A DNA stretch of 64,000 bases from NCBI GenBank assembly GCA_963732875.1, contig CAVTBD010000002.1, positions 868,001 through 932,000 on the forward strand, written 5' to 3'. Source of the stretch: WHSO01 sp963732875. GTDB taxonomy: Bacteria > Pseudomonadota > Alphaproteobacteria > SMXQ01. Positions 37,514-45,285 of this stretch are shown piece by piece. The notes under the pieces are model-generated. The model searched no databases and was not told the DNA's origin. It worked only from the letters and a program-made list of their open reading frames with translations. Numbering within the stretch: position 1 is the stretch's first letter; each line of letters starts with the position of its first letter. The position numbers and the translations under genes were made by a program.

Positions 37514-38116
37514 TCATTTTTGGATTGAGTCGGCCAGAGCCAACCGAAGAAGGAAGAGGGTGACCATGTCTTCTTCGGCGGAGGCCGTCTGCGGGTGAGG
37601 CGGACGCCGCGGCGGCGGCCCCGGCGGGCCGTCCGGCCAGGCGGCGGGCACCACTTTCGCCGGACGCACCGGCTCGTTCCTTGCGCTTAGCCGCTCGGCC
37701 GGGATGTCGTTTGCGGCCAGAACGCGCGTCGTCTGATTGATGATCTCGTTACCCGTCGCCGCGTCCTTCATGAAAAAAAGGTCGCCGTCGTTCACCGACA
37801 CCCGCATGCGGGTCGACCGGACCGTGATGGCTTCAAGCGTGATGTTGATGTCGCGGTCGAGCGCGGACGCGTCGATCTGCCAGCCGGTATCCGTCTTGTG
37901 ATCGGCATCCACCTTCATCGCCAGGCGATGGAGGGATTTCAGCGTCGCGAGCCTGACGTCGGCGACCGGCGAGCCGAACGTCTTGTGCTTTATGCCGTTG
38001 AGGGTTTCCTGCACGCCGGTTCCGCCCGCGACGCCGGCCGCGGTCAACGCGACGGTACAGCCCTGCAGCACGGCGGCGGAAGCGATCAGGGCGATGACAA
38101 GAGGCGCGACCTTCAT
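37514..38116 (-). CDS. DUF3568-like lipoprotein
   Basis: A 200-residue lipoprotein with a signal peptide and lipobox (SAAVLQGC, modified Cys at about 20). The body resembles DUF3568: GVQETLNGIKHKTFGSPVADVRLATLKSLHRLAMKV, then DINITLEAITVRSTRMRVSVNDGDLFFMKDAATGNEIINQTTRVL. The last 60 residues are Pro-rich (PPGPPPRRPPHPQ) and may be disordered. The function is unknown. It diverges from the CHAP-domain lipoprotein gene; the 105-bp gap between them probably holds both promoters. Confidence 0.75.
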   Translation of the reverse strand: MKVAPLVIALIASAAVLQGCTVALTAAGVAGGTGVQETLNGIKHKTFGSPVADVRLATLKSLHRLAMKVDADHKTDTGWQIDASALDRDINITLEAITVRSTRMRVSVNDGDLFFMKDAATGNEIINQTTRVLAANDIPAERLSARNEPVRPAKVVPAAWPDGPPGPPPRRPPHPQTASAEEDMVTLFLLRLALADSIQK

Positions 38117-38221
38117 GAGACGGGCTCTTCGCTGTCGAACGGGAGGCTTCCAGTCTCGATGGGCCCGTTAAGAATCCGTTAAGCAATATGTCAAGATCGG
38201 TTAAAATTAGTCTTTGAACCC

Positions 38222-38830
38222 GTGAAAGTATTGGGAGCGCCAGGGGCATTGGCCGCAAACCGAGGAAAGCGATCTGGAAGAGTCCCGGCGACGGGCGGCA
38301 CATTCATGGCCGTCGCCGCGGCGCTGATGCTGGCCGCGTGCGGCACGGCGCCGGACCGCGTCGCGACCGCGCCCTCGACACACTCCCTCCCCGACTATGC
38401 CGCCGACGTGCGCGTCTCGTCCGGGCCCGAGCGGATGGAATGCGTGACCTATGCGCGCCGGCATTCGCGCGTCGAGCTGCGCGGCGACGCCTGGCGCTGG
38501 TGGGGCGCCGCGCGCGGCGTCTACGACCGCGGCCACCGGCCCGCGCCGGGGGCGGTGCTGGTGCTCAAGCGGCACGGGGACTCGCTCGGCCATCTCGCGG
38601 TGGTGCGGCGCATCGTCAACGACCGGCTGATCCTCGCCGACCACGCCAACTGGCTGAACCGGGGGCGCGTGTACCGGAACACGCCGGTTCTCGACGTCTC
38701 GAAGAAGGGCGACTGGTCCGAAGTGCGGATCTGGTATCCGCCCGGCGCCACCTGGGGCAAGAGCGTCTACGCCGCCTACGGCTTCATCTACGGCAACGGA
38801 CAGGTCGCCCGCTCGGACGCCGCACGATAG
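38222..38830 (+). CDS. CHAP-domain lipoprotein (putative cell-wall amidase/peptidase)
   Basis: A 202-residue protein with a Cys-His amidohydrolase/peptidase (CHAP/NlpC-like) domain. The catalytic pair is Cys74 (MECVTYARRHSRV) and His124 (LGHLAVVRR), with ILADHANW supplying the third polar residue. A lipobox LMLAAC (Cys40) indicates anchoring to the membrane facing the cell wall. GTG 38222 is the annotated start; ATG 38306 would leave only 11 residues before the Cys with no basic n-region. The WYPPG and YGFIYG end is common in related alphaproteobacterial proteins. It probably cuts peptidoglycan cross-links or stems. Confidence 0.8.
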   Translation: MKVLGAPGALAANRGKRSGRVPATGGTFMAVAAALMLAACGTAPDRVATAPSTHSLPDYAADVRVSSGPERMECVTYARRHSRVELRGDAWRWWGAARGVYDRGHRPAPGAVLVLKRHGDSLGHLAVVRRIVNDRLILADHANWLNRGRVYRNTPVLDVSKKGDWSEVRIWYPPGATWGKSVYAAYGFIYGNGQVARSDAAR

Positions 38831-38871
38831 CGGCGCCCGGCACCGCGACGGACGCCGCAACGGACGCGAAG

Positions 38872-38903
38872 GAAAAGGGCCGCCCGATGAAGCGGCCCTT
38901 TTC
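38872..38903 (+). terminator. Rho-independent terminator of the CHAP lipoprotein gene
   Basis: GAAAAGGGCCGC and GCGGCCCTTTTC form a perfect 12-bp stem with an 8-nt loop, followed by CTTTTTCG. Confidence 0.85.
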
Positions 38904-38930
38904 CTTTTTCGTTACCCCCGCGCTCTTTTT

Positions 38931-39057
38931 CGTCATTCCCGCGAAAGCGGGAATCTGTCAACTTGGACCCCCGCCGCGCGCCAAGCCGGCGCGCAAATCA
39001 AGGAGAGCGGGCGATTCGCCCGCGGCGCGGGGGTGACGGGGAAAAGCGGGAATGACG
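38931..39057. repeat. Composite GTCATTCCCGC repeat, 127 bp
   Basis: The tips are CGTCATTCCCGC (38931-38942) and GCGGGAATGACG (39046-39057). The first 27 nt are the common proteobacterial palindrome CGTCATTCCCGCGAAAGCGGGAATC; the rest contains a second stem with GGACCCCCGCCG and CGCGGGGGTGACG. The same composite occurs at 42660-42735. Confidence 0.75.
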
Positions 39058-39063
39058 GAAAAG

Positions 39064-39100
39064 TACGTGGATGCCCCGGACGAGCCGGGGCATGACGGGT
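39064..39100. repeat. ATGCCCCGG palindromic repeat (copy 1)
   Basis: ACGTGGATGCCCCGG and CCGGGGCATGACGG flank ACGAG in a near-perfect palindrome. A reverse-oriented copy at 44461-44495 differs by a paired base change that keeps the stem. It lies 44 bp past the stop codon of the first bactofilin gene. Confidence 0.65.
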
Positions 39101-39143
39101 TGAGTGAGCGAGTTCGCCCGAACGCAACTGTTCGGGCACGCCC

Positions 39144-39704
39144 TCAGTGGACCTTCGCCGGCTCTTCCGCCTTTTCCCCCTTGGCGGTCTTGTCCGCCTC
39201 GCCCGGCCGTGACGCGGACGTGGCGCCGGGCGGCGGCATGATCAACGCCATCTCGGCGGGCCGCATCTGCGTCTTGCCGAAATGGGGGCTGCAGCGGCCG
39301 TCGACATAGGCGCCCTGCTCGATCTTCACCGTCTCGTGGATGATGTCGCCGGTGAGCTTCGCGGTGCTTTCCACCGTCACCGCCATGGCCTCCACCTTGC
39401 CTTCGATGGTGCCCGACACGGTGACGGTATCGCCGAAGATGGAGCCCTTCACGATCGCGCCCTCGCCGATCAGGACGCTCTTGCCGCGCACGTCGCCCTC
39501 GACCTCGCCGTCCACCTTGATCTCGCCGGCGCTTTCAAGGTCGCCCTTGACCCTGAGCCCGGCGCCGATCAGCGACGGGACGGGCGGCCCGGAACGCGTC
39601 GTGGCACGCTTTCCGTCGTCGCGGCCGGGACCGGCGGCCGGTTCGGCGGCCTTGGCCGCGGGGGCACCATCGGATGTCTTGTCACTGCGTACGAACATGC
39701 TCAT
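39144..39704 (-). CDS. Bactofilin (first of pair)
   Basis: A bactofilin of 186 residues; these proteins polymerise into membrane-associated filaments that organise cell shape or wall enzymes. The beta-helical core (about residues 45-125) shows the repeating short strands SLIGAGLRVKGDLESAGEIKVDGEVEGDVRGKSVLIGE, followed by GDTVTVSGTIEGKVEAMAVTV. The N- and C-terminal tails are low-complexity. ATG 39704 is chosen because GGGAG lies 6 nt upstream; other in-frame starts reach 39740. It overlaps the end of the upstream bactofilin by about 20 bp, so the two are coupled. Confidence 0.87.
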   Translation of the reverse strand: MSMFVRSDKTSDGAPAAKAAEPAAGPGRDDGKRATTRSGPPVPSLIGAGLRVKGDLESAGEIKVDGEVEGDVRGKSVLIGEGAIVKGSIFGDTVTVSGTIEGKVEAMAVTVESTAKLTGDIIHETVKIEQGAYVDGRCSPHFGKTQMRPAEMALIMPPPGATSASRPGEADKTAKGEKAEEPAKVH

Positions 39705-40158
39705 CGGCATCTCCCTGGGTTTCGTCTGTCTGGGTTTCATCCATAAAGAGCTCTTCCGGAATTTCCTCGAACCAGTTCATCGGGCGCCATGGCGCGCGGC
39801 CTTCCATCTGGATGCCCGCCGCCATGATGAGCTCGTGATGGAAAAGATTGCCTTCGATCACGGCGGTGTACTCGGCCGTCACGCGGTAGGCGAACACGCG
39901 CCCCCTCAGCCACCCTTCCAGGATGGCCTCGCCCGCGACGATCGTTCCGTCCAGGACGCCGTCCCGGCAGAGGACCACTTTCGGCGCGCGGACCACGCCT
40001 CTCACCGTGCCGTGGATGCGCAGCTCGCCCCGCGCCTCGATCCGACCGTGCGCCACCAGCTCGCGGCCCACCACCGAGCACGGCCAAGCGGCCGGGGCGG
40101 GCGGCGGCGCGGTGCCGTCGGCCCGCGAAAACGGTTTTTTCAAACGCGCCAGCCTCAT
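39682..40158 (-). CDS. Bactofilin-like protein (second of pair)
   Basis: A 158-residue polymer-forming protein with a shorter bactofilin core (VVGRELVAHGRIEARGELRIHGTVRGVVRAPKVVLCRDGVLDGTIVAGEAILEGWLRGRVFAYRVTAEYTAVIEGNLFHHELIMAAG, broken here into successive strands). The N-terminus is basic and Pro/Ala-rich and the C-terminus is acidic (EEIPEELFMDETQTDETQ). It overlaps the next bactofilin gene, so the two subunits are probably made together and may copolymerise (inference). Confidence 0.82.
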   Translation of the reverse strand: MRLARLKKPFSRADGTAPPPAPAAWPCSVVGRELVAHGRIEARGELRIHGTVRGVVRAPKVVLCRDGVLDGTIVAGEAILEGWLRGRVFAYRVTAEYTAVIEGNLFHHELIMAAGIQMEGRAPWRPMNWFEEIPEELFMDETQTDETQGDADEHVRTQ

Positions 40159-40438
40159 CCGCTCCGGCCCGGGTTGTGGATCGTCCGCTCGGCAGGCCGG
40201 TGCCGGAACCCGCCCGGCGCGACGCGCGCCGGCCTCGCGGCGGACAACCCGCCGTCACGGCGCGTCACGAACGCAGGATTTGAGAGAGATGTCCGACACG
40301 CCCCCACCCCCGGCATTCACGCTCCCGGTCAGCCCGGAACCGGCCCCAGCTTTACCGGCAAGATAGAGGCGCGGCCGGGGCCGGCCCTGTGAACAGGCTG
40401 TGATATTGAGGACGAGAGGAGACGCAAGCGTCCACAAA

Positions 40439-41212
40439 TTAAGATAGGGAGCGAGTGCCCCTGCATCGGGGAAATCTTTTGCAACCAAGAAAGCGCTCGC
40501 CGCTTGGCTTACTGACGCGCTCAACCATAACGCCGCCACACCGGGGACATGTAATCTCAGAGTTCGCTGTGTTTTTAGAAATTTTTCTTTTCACGTTTCG
40601 CACATGCGTGCGTTCCGTCCGGAATCCAGGATCGAGACGCTTGGCCAGAATGCTTTCCACGAAGCTGCGTACTTCTTCTTGGGTGAATACAGGAACGCGT
40701 TTTGCCCGGATAAAACCGGTAAGGCTAAAAACTCCGCGTACGACTTCAGCCGGCATCGGCGTCTTAAAAGTGCAGGCCCCGACGAACACCACGATGCTGT
40801 GCACTTGATCAGGCCCAAGCCCGAGGAGGTTCCGCACAACTTTGACATGCAGGTTGTTCTGGAAGAGCGGGTTGTGGAATTTTTGCTTAAACCGGTAGAT
40901 GACTTGCGTCCATCGCGACTGGCCCAGTTGTCCAAATATCCATCCCTTTATGTTTTTGGTTTCAATCACGAATATTCCGTATGGCGACACTAGCAGGTGG
41001 TCAATTTGGGTGGTTTCGTCGCCGACCGGTAAAGTGACATTCTTGATAAGACGATAGACTTTCCTATCGAGTAGGAGTGAAAGCCCGAGGTTGACCTTGA
41101 ATTCGCCCAGCTTTCCTTTGAACCACCCTGACCGCAGAGTTAGAGTTAGAACCAAAACTAGCGCAATAAGTAGAAGCCAAACCGGGATCATGACTGAGCC
41201 AAGGCCGTTCAT
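40439..41212 (-). CDS. NERD-domain nuclease-like protein with C4 zinc finger
   Basis: A 257-residue protein: an N-terminal transmembrane helix (MIPVWLLLIALVLVLTLTL, about 8-26), then a NERD (nuclease-related) domain with LGEFKV (Glu37), TQIDHLLVSPYGIFVIETKNIKGW (Asp71, Glu84, Lys86 of a PD-(D/E)xK core), and a C-terminal topoisomerase-type zinc ribbon CPRCGG...LGCKRFPRCRG. It may process nucleic acid at the membrane; NERD proteins are often plasmid- or defence-associated. The gene and the next 150 bp are visibly AT-richer than their surroundings, suggesting horizontal acquisition. No partner genes are seen. Confidence 0.82.
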   Translation of the reverse strand: MNGLGSVMIPVWLLLIALVLVLTLTLRSGWFKGKLGEFKVNLGLSLLLDRKVYRLIKNVTLPVGDETTQIDHLLVSPYGIFVIETKNIKGWIFGQLGQSRWTQVIYRFKQKFHNPLFQNNLHVKVVRNLLGLGPDQVHSIVVFVGACTFKTPMPAEVVRGVFSLTGFIRAKRVPVFTQEEVRSFVESILAKRLDPGFRTERTHVRNVKRKISKNTANSEITCPRCGGVMVERVSKPSGERFLGCKRFPRCRGTRSLS

Positions 41213-41544
41213 GTTTGCCTAGACCTTACTCTCTTCATCTGATGAAAGATCGTAAGTTCCCGGCGCCCACACAATCATATCCGCATGTAAGAATTCTTCG
41301 CACAGCACTTGTTTTGCGAACGACCGCAACGGAAGTCACGCAGTTACGGGCTCTTTGTAGAGATCGAGATGGATATGGAGGTTTGGGGCAGCCGGGCCAC
41401 CTACAAGGAGGGATGCGGCCGCTCTCGTCCTCTCAGAGAGGCCGATGGTGCCCCTTTACACCCTGCCTCCCCCGGCCCTACGCTTCTCCCAACAACACGG
41501 CCCGGCCTGATCCGGGCCAGCACACGGGAGGCGGAGGGGACGCC
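41213..41544. other. Intergenic stretch without recognised gene
   Basis: This is a 332-bp gap between the NERD gene and the divergent TauD-like gene. The left half is AT-richer and probably holds the NERD promoter. The right half has a GGCCCGG/CCGGGCC stem (41503-41520) and the ribosome-binding site GGGAGGCGGAGGGG of the next gene. No conserved open frame is seen. Confidence 0.4.
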
Positions 41545-42615
41545 ATGACGCATCACAACCCCTGGACAGCGAGCGCGCGGGCGCACCGGCCCGCCCGGCT
41601 GGGCCGGCCGGTCGCGGAATCCGGCTGCTGGACGCCGGACGAGATGGGCGAAGGCACGCCCTGGCTCTATCGCCTGTCCGAGGCCGAGATCGCCGACCTG
41701 TTCGCCGCCGTCGCGCGCGTGGAGGCAGAACGGCCTCACTATTGCCGACATCGACCGCGACGCCTTCGCCCTGCCGGTGCTCGGCCCGGCGCTCGCCGAC
41801 ATCCGCGCGGAGCTGCTGACCGGGCGCGGCTACGCGCTGATCCGCGGGCTTCCGGTCGCGGGGCGCAGCGCATTCCGCAACATGGCCGCCTACTGGGGCG
41901 TGGCGTGTCACATCGGCACGCCGGTGTCCCAGAACGGCGAGGGCCACCTGATCGGCCACGTGCTCGACGCGGGCCAGCGCATGACCACCGCCACCGGGCG
42001 CGGCTACCGTTCCAGCGAGGAGCTCTACTTCCATTCCGACCGCTGCGACGTGGCCGGGCTGTTCTGCCTGCACACGGCGAAGGCGGGCGGGCTGCACCGG
42101 CTGTGCTCCTCGCCCGCGCTTTGTATAACGAGATGCTGAAGCGCCGGCCCGACCTGGCCGAGGCGCTCGAGTTCCATTTCTACATGACGCGGCGCGGCGA
42201 GATCCCGGGCGGCGACAGCGAGCCGTGGGCGCGCCTGCCGGTGTTCAGCGTGCAGGACGGCTACTTCACCGCGCGCGGCGCGAGCAAGACCGGCATCACC
42301 CGCGCCCAGGACCTGCCCGGCGTGCCGAAGCTCACGCCCGCCCAGGTCGAGGCGATCGACATGTACCAGCAGATCGCGAACGAGCTCGCCATCGACGTCG
42401 AGTTCCAGCCGGGCGACATGTCGTTCGCCTTCAGCCACGTGACGCTGCACGCGCGCACCGAGTTCGAGGACTGGCCCGAGCCGGAGCGCCGCCGCCACCT
42501 GCTGCGCGTATGGCTCAACACGCCGGGCGCGCGCCCGCTGGTGCCCGAGGTCGAGCACGAGATCAGCGGGCTGCTGCCCGACGGCGTCACCGCCAAGGTG
42601 CCGCTGGAGGCGTGA
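41545..42615 (+). pseudogene. TauD/TfdA-family dioxygenase, two frame breaks
   Basis: A 2-oxoglutarate dioxygenase of the TauD family related to gamma-butyrobetaine-type enzymes. The first frame (ATG 41545) covers MTHHNPWTASARAH to ADLFAAVARVEAE. The frame breaks at about 41730 (GCAGAACGG), and the next frame covers ADIDRDAF, ADIRAELLTGRGYALIRGLPV and the iron site ELYFHSDRCDV. A second break near 42120 returns to the first frame for YNEMLKRRPDLAEAL, PGDMSFAFSHVTLHARTEFED and the C-terminus. The first break is +1; the second fits two extra T bases (restoring SSPALYNEML) but a 1-base loss is possible. Corrected length is about 355 residues. Confidence 0.75.
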
Positions 42616-42637
42616 GCCTTCCGGGACGTCTCTCTTT

Positions 42638-42735
42638 CGTCATTCCCGCGCACTTTCTTCGTCATTCCCGCAAAAGCGGGAATCCATTCATGTCTCTGCT
42701 ATGGACCCCCGACTTTCGCGGGGGTGACGAGAAAA
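42638..42735. repeat. Composite GTCATTCCCGC repeat, second locus
   Basis: A partial unit CGTCATTCCCGCG (42638-42650) precedes a complete unit at 42660-42735, which has CGTCATTCCCGCAAAAGCGGGAATCCA and then TGGACCCCCGACTTTCGCGGGGGTGACG. This matches the composite at 38931-39057 in order and sequence. Confidence 0.7.
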
Positions 42736-42896
42736 GAAGTGAAAGTGCCCCCTATTCGCCGAGGCCGGGGACACGGGATCAACTTCTGATAGCCCCTCTC
42801 CGCCCTTTAGGGGGGAGAGGGTGGCGAGCCCACGGGTCCGGCCAAAGGCCGGCCCGAGGACAGGCTCCGCGAGCCGGGTGAGGTGGGTAACGTCCC

Positions 42897-43577
42897 CTAT
42901 TCGCCGACGCCGGAGGCGCGGTGGCGCTTGTGGAGCGGGCGCAAGGGGCCCGGCAGGGCGCGCGCGGCCTTCTTCTGCAGCTCGGCCTCGTGGCGGCGCA
43001 GGAACAGGACCGCGACCGCGACCGCGATGACGGCGCCCACGGCCAGCGCGATCCCGACCGGCCCGGCGACGCGCGTGATGCCCTGGCCGAGCCCATAGGC
43101 GGCGAGGCCGTAGCCGCCGGCCCAGGCGACGGCGCCGGCGGCGTTGGCGACCAGGAAGCGCCGCCACGGCATGTAGTTGGTGCCCGCCAGCAGCGCGGCG
43201 AGCGCGCGCAGCACCGCGACGAAGCGGCCGAAGAACACGACCCAGCCGCCGTAGCGCAGGAACAGGTACTGGCCGAGCCGGATGCGCCCCTCGCTCATGG
43301 CCACGTAACGGCCGTAGCGCAGCAGCAGGCGATGGCCGAACGCGTGCCCGAGCCAGTACCCCGCGTTGTCGCCGAGGATCGCGCCGCCCGCCGCCGCGGC
43401 GATCACCAGCCGGATGTCGAGCCCGCCGCCCGAGCCGGCGATCACGGCGGCCGCGATCAGGGTGGTTTCGCCGGGCAGGGCGAGGCCCATGCTCTCGAGC
43501 CCGATCACGCCGGCCACCAGCCAGTAGCCGTAGGTGGACAGCAGGTCCTGGACATTGCCGCCGAGAAGAAACTGCAT
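42897..43577 (-). CDS. DedA-family membrane protein
   Basis: A 226-residue integral membrane protein of the DedA/SNARE-associated (VTT) family, some of whose members flip phospholipids or undecaprenyl phosphate. Landmarks: ESMGLALPGETTLIAAAVIAG, AAGGAILGDNAGYWLGHAFG, the FFGRFVAVLRALAALLAGTNYMPWRRFLVANAAGAV core (Arg and Pro/Gly-rich re-entrant motif) and a C-terminal helix followed by a basic tail. The start is ATG 43577 (MQFLLGGNVQDLLSTYGYW). The long frame continuing upstream is not supported. It diverges from the small exported-protein gene. Confidence 0.88.
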   Translation of the reverse strand: MQFLLGGNVQDLLSTYGYWLVAGVIGLESMGLALPGETTLIAAAVIAGSGGGLDIRLVIAAAAGGAILGDNAGYWLGHAFGHRLLLRYGRYVAMSEGRIRLGQYLFLRYGGWVVFFGRFVAVLRALAALLAGTNYMPWRRFLVANAAGAVAWAGGYGLAAYGLGQGITRVAGPVGIALAVGAVIAVAVAVLFLRRHEAELQKKAARALPGPLRPLHKRHRASGVGE

Positions 43578-43779
43578 CGCGCGCCTTTCCGTTGCTGCGC
43601 ACCATAGGACAGGACGGCGGCGCCATGACAGGAAAACGCCGCGCGGGCGCGGGCGGTTCCGGCATCTCCATGTCCAGCCAAGAAACTCCACGAACGGCAC
43701 GCGAGACTCCACACCGGCGCCACGGGCGCGGGCGTAGCGTCGCAGCTCCTCCCGTGTCCCTCCAAAGGAGCGTTCCCCC

Positions 43780-44187
43780 ATGATCCCTCGCCGCCTCGCC
43801 CCGTTCGCCGTCCTCGCCCTCGCCGCGCTGCCGCTTGCCGTGCCCGCCGTTACCGCTCACGCCGCCAACCTGCCGGTCGAGATCTCGACCGCCGCCACCC
43901 ACGCCGGGCTTGCCTCCAAGGCGGGCACGGTCAAGATGGTGCACACCCACCTGCACCACACCCTCAACTGCCTGGTCGGGCCCAAGGGCAAGGCATTCGA
44001 CAAGGCCGAGCTCGACCCGTGCGGCGGGCTCGGCGCGGGCGCCATCCCCGACGCGCGCAAGGCGGCCGAGAAGAAGCAGCTGCGGGCCGCGGTGGCCGAG
44101 GCGGAACGCGGCCTCAAGGCCGACGACCTCGGGAAGGCGCAGAAGATCGCCGCCACCACCGCGTCGATGCTGAAGAAGATCAGGTAG
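43780..44187 (+). CDS. Small exported protein, family unknown
   Basis: This 135-residue protein has a clear signal peptide (cleavage after VTAHA, residue about 28). The mature part has a His-rich segment (VKMVHTHLHHTLNCLVG) with one Cys, then Cys in LDPCGGLG and a helical Ala/Lys-rich tail (KAAEKKQLRAAVAEAERGLKADDL). The HTHLHH cluster could bind a metal (speculative). I do not recognise the family. A Shine-Dalgarno-like AAAGGAG lies 10-16 nt before the ATG. Confidence 0.65.
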   Translation: MIPRRLAPFAVLALAALPLAVPAVTAHAANLPVEISTAATHAGLASKAGTVKMVHTHLHHTLNCLVGPKGKAFDKAELDPCGGLGAGAIPDARKAAEKKQLRAAVAEAERGLKADDLGKAQKIAATTASMLKKIR

Positions 44188-44643
44188 GCGCGCCATGCGC
44201 CCGCCATCCGACGGCCCGTGAGGGGACGTTCGCACACGGCGCCAGGCCTCCCGTCTCGGCCCCGCCGCGAAGGCGCGGGTCTACCTCGTCCCGCTCGATG
44301 GATCCCGGCTCCGGTCCGCGCGGGCCGACGACGGCGGCGAAGGCGGACCGCCCTGGCATGGCAAGAGCAAGCCCGACAACGGGCATGGCAACGGCGACGG
44401 CGGCGGCGGAACGGCGGCGACTGACGCCGCGCGCCTTGCCCGCCCCCGTTTTCCTTTTTTCGTCATGGCCCGGCTCGTCCGGGCCATCCACGTGTTTTTT
44501 TGAACCGCCTGAAAGAGGAAAAAGAACGTGGATGCCCCGATGTCGTGAGACGCACGCATTCGCATGACGTCGGGGCATGACGGCATTAAATGGATACAGC
44601 ACGCGCCTTGCCCGCGCGGCCGGGCGGGCCTAACCTGCCGGCC
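44188..44643. other. Repeat-containing intergenic region
   Basis: This 456-bp gap holds two palindromic repeats: 44461-44495 (CGTCATGGCCCGG, CTCGT, CCGGGCCATCCACGTG) and 44528-44582 (ACGTGGATGCCCCGATGTCGTGAG to GACGTCGGGGCATGACGG). Together they form an inverted pair with TTTTTTTG between. The left part has no recognised feature; the open frames there are antisense to nothing known and look random. Confidence 0.55.
44461..44582. repeat. Pair of ATGCCCCGG/ATGGCCCGG palindromic repeats
   Basis: Copy 44461-44495 is the reverse-oriented partner of the repeat at 39064-39100, with C-to-G and G-to-C changes on opposite stem arms. Copy 44528-44582 has the same ACGTGGATGCCCC entry but a longer stem around ATGTCGTGAGACGCACGC. 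The two outer ends (CGTCATG and CATGACGG) are inverted repeats of each other. Confidence 0.65.
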
Positions 44644-45084
44644 ATGACCCAAACGCTCCTTCCCCTGCTCGCGCTCGCGGGCGCGCTGGCACTGGCCCCG
44701 GTGCCGGGCGCTGGCGATGCCCTGGCCAAGGCAACCCCGGCCGAGGCGACCACGACCGGGGCGGCCGGCGCCGCCGCGTCCTGCCTCGAGGCGATCCCGG
44801 CCAACGACTGCGCGGGCCAGCTCCGCACCCTGTGCCGGGCGATCGGCGCGGCCGCCGTGCCGCCGCTCAAGGGCCGCCAGCGGGCCGCCATGAACGCCCT
44901 GGTCGCCGCCGTCGGCGCGAACATCGAGCACCACTGGCTCGACCGCGCGAGCGGCGCCCTCGACGACCTGCGCCAGCGGCTCGACGGGCTGCAGGGCGCG
45001 CTCACGCCCGAGATCGCCAACAAGGATGCGGCCCGGATCGGCGACGCCCTCAACAACGCCTCGTTCTGCGTCGACGGGATGTAG
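44644..45084 (+). CDS. Small exported Ala-rich protein, family unknown
   Basis: This 146-residue protein has a signal peptide (TLLPLLALAGALALAPVPGAGDALA). The mature protein has four cysteines (ASCLEA, NDCAG, TLCRAI, SFCVDG) that may pair as disulfides, and is otherwise helical and Ala/Leu-rich. The start is taken at ATG 44644; an in-frame ATG at 44590 would put 18 residues before the signal peptide. The gene lies between a repeat region and an AT-rich patch. No function is proposed. Confidence 0.6.
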   Translation: MTQTLLPLLALAGALALAPVPGAGDALAKATPAEATTTGAAGAAASCLEAIPANDCAGQLRTLCRAIGAAAVPPLKGRQRAAMNALVAAVGANIEHHWLDRASGALDDLRQRLDGLQGALTPEIANKDAARIGDALNNASFCVDGM

Positions 45085-45285
45085 CCGGGGGCGACGCCGA
45101 AGCATGGCGGCGGCGGAATTGCGCGGCCGCTAAAATTTTAAGAAAATTTGCACCAAATTCGTTTAAAAACTGGATTAAATCCAAGACGTAATTTGTTGAT
45201 ATTTTTCGGTAAAACCAAGAAAACTTACCCCCAAGGACATACGCCTCAGGACGGGGCGCATCCGACGGAATTGGGGGTAACAGCC
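45085..45285. other. AT-rich leader region upstream of the Thr/Ala-rich gene
   Basis: The stretch 45130-45240 is strikingly AT-rich for this genome (AAAATTTTAAGAAAATTTG, TTAAAAACTGGATTAAAT, TTTGTTGATATTTTTCGG). It probably contains the promoter of the next gene. The ribosome-binding site may be GGGGG at 45273-45277. No terminator for the preceding gene is evident. Confidence 0.4.

Noticed and set aside
36355..44582. CRISPR array from repeated palindromes
   Set aside because: The units are at dispersed intergenic sites, vary in sequence and length, and lack regular spacers or cas genes.
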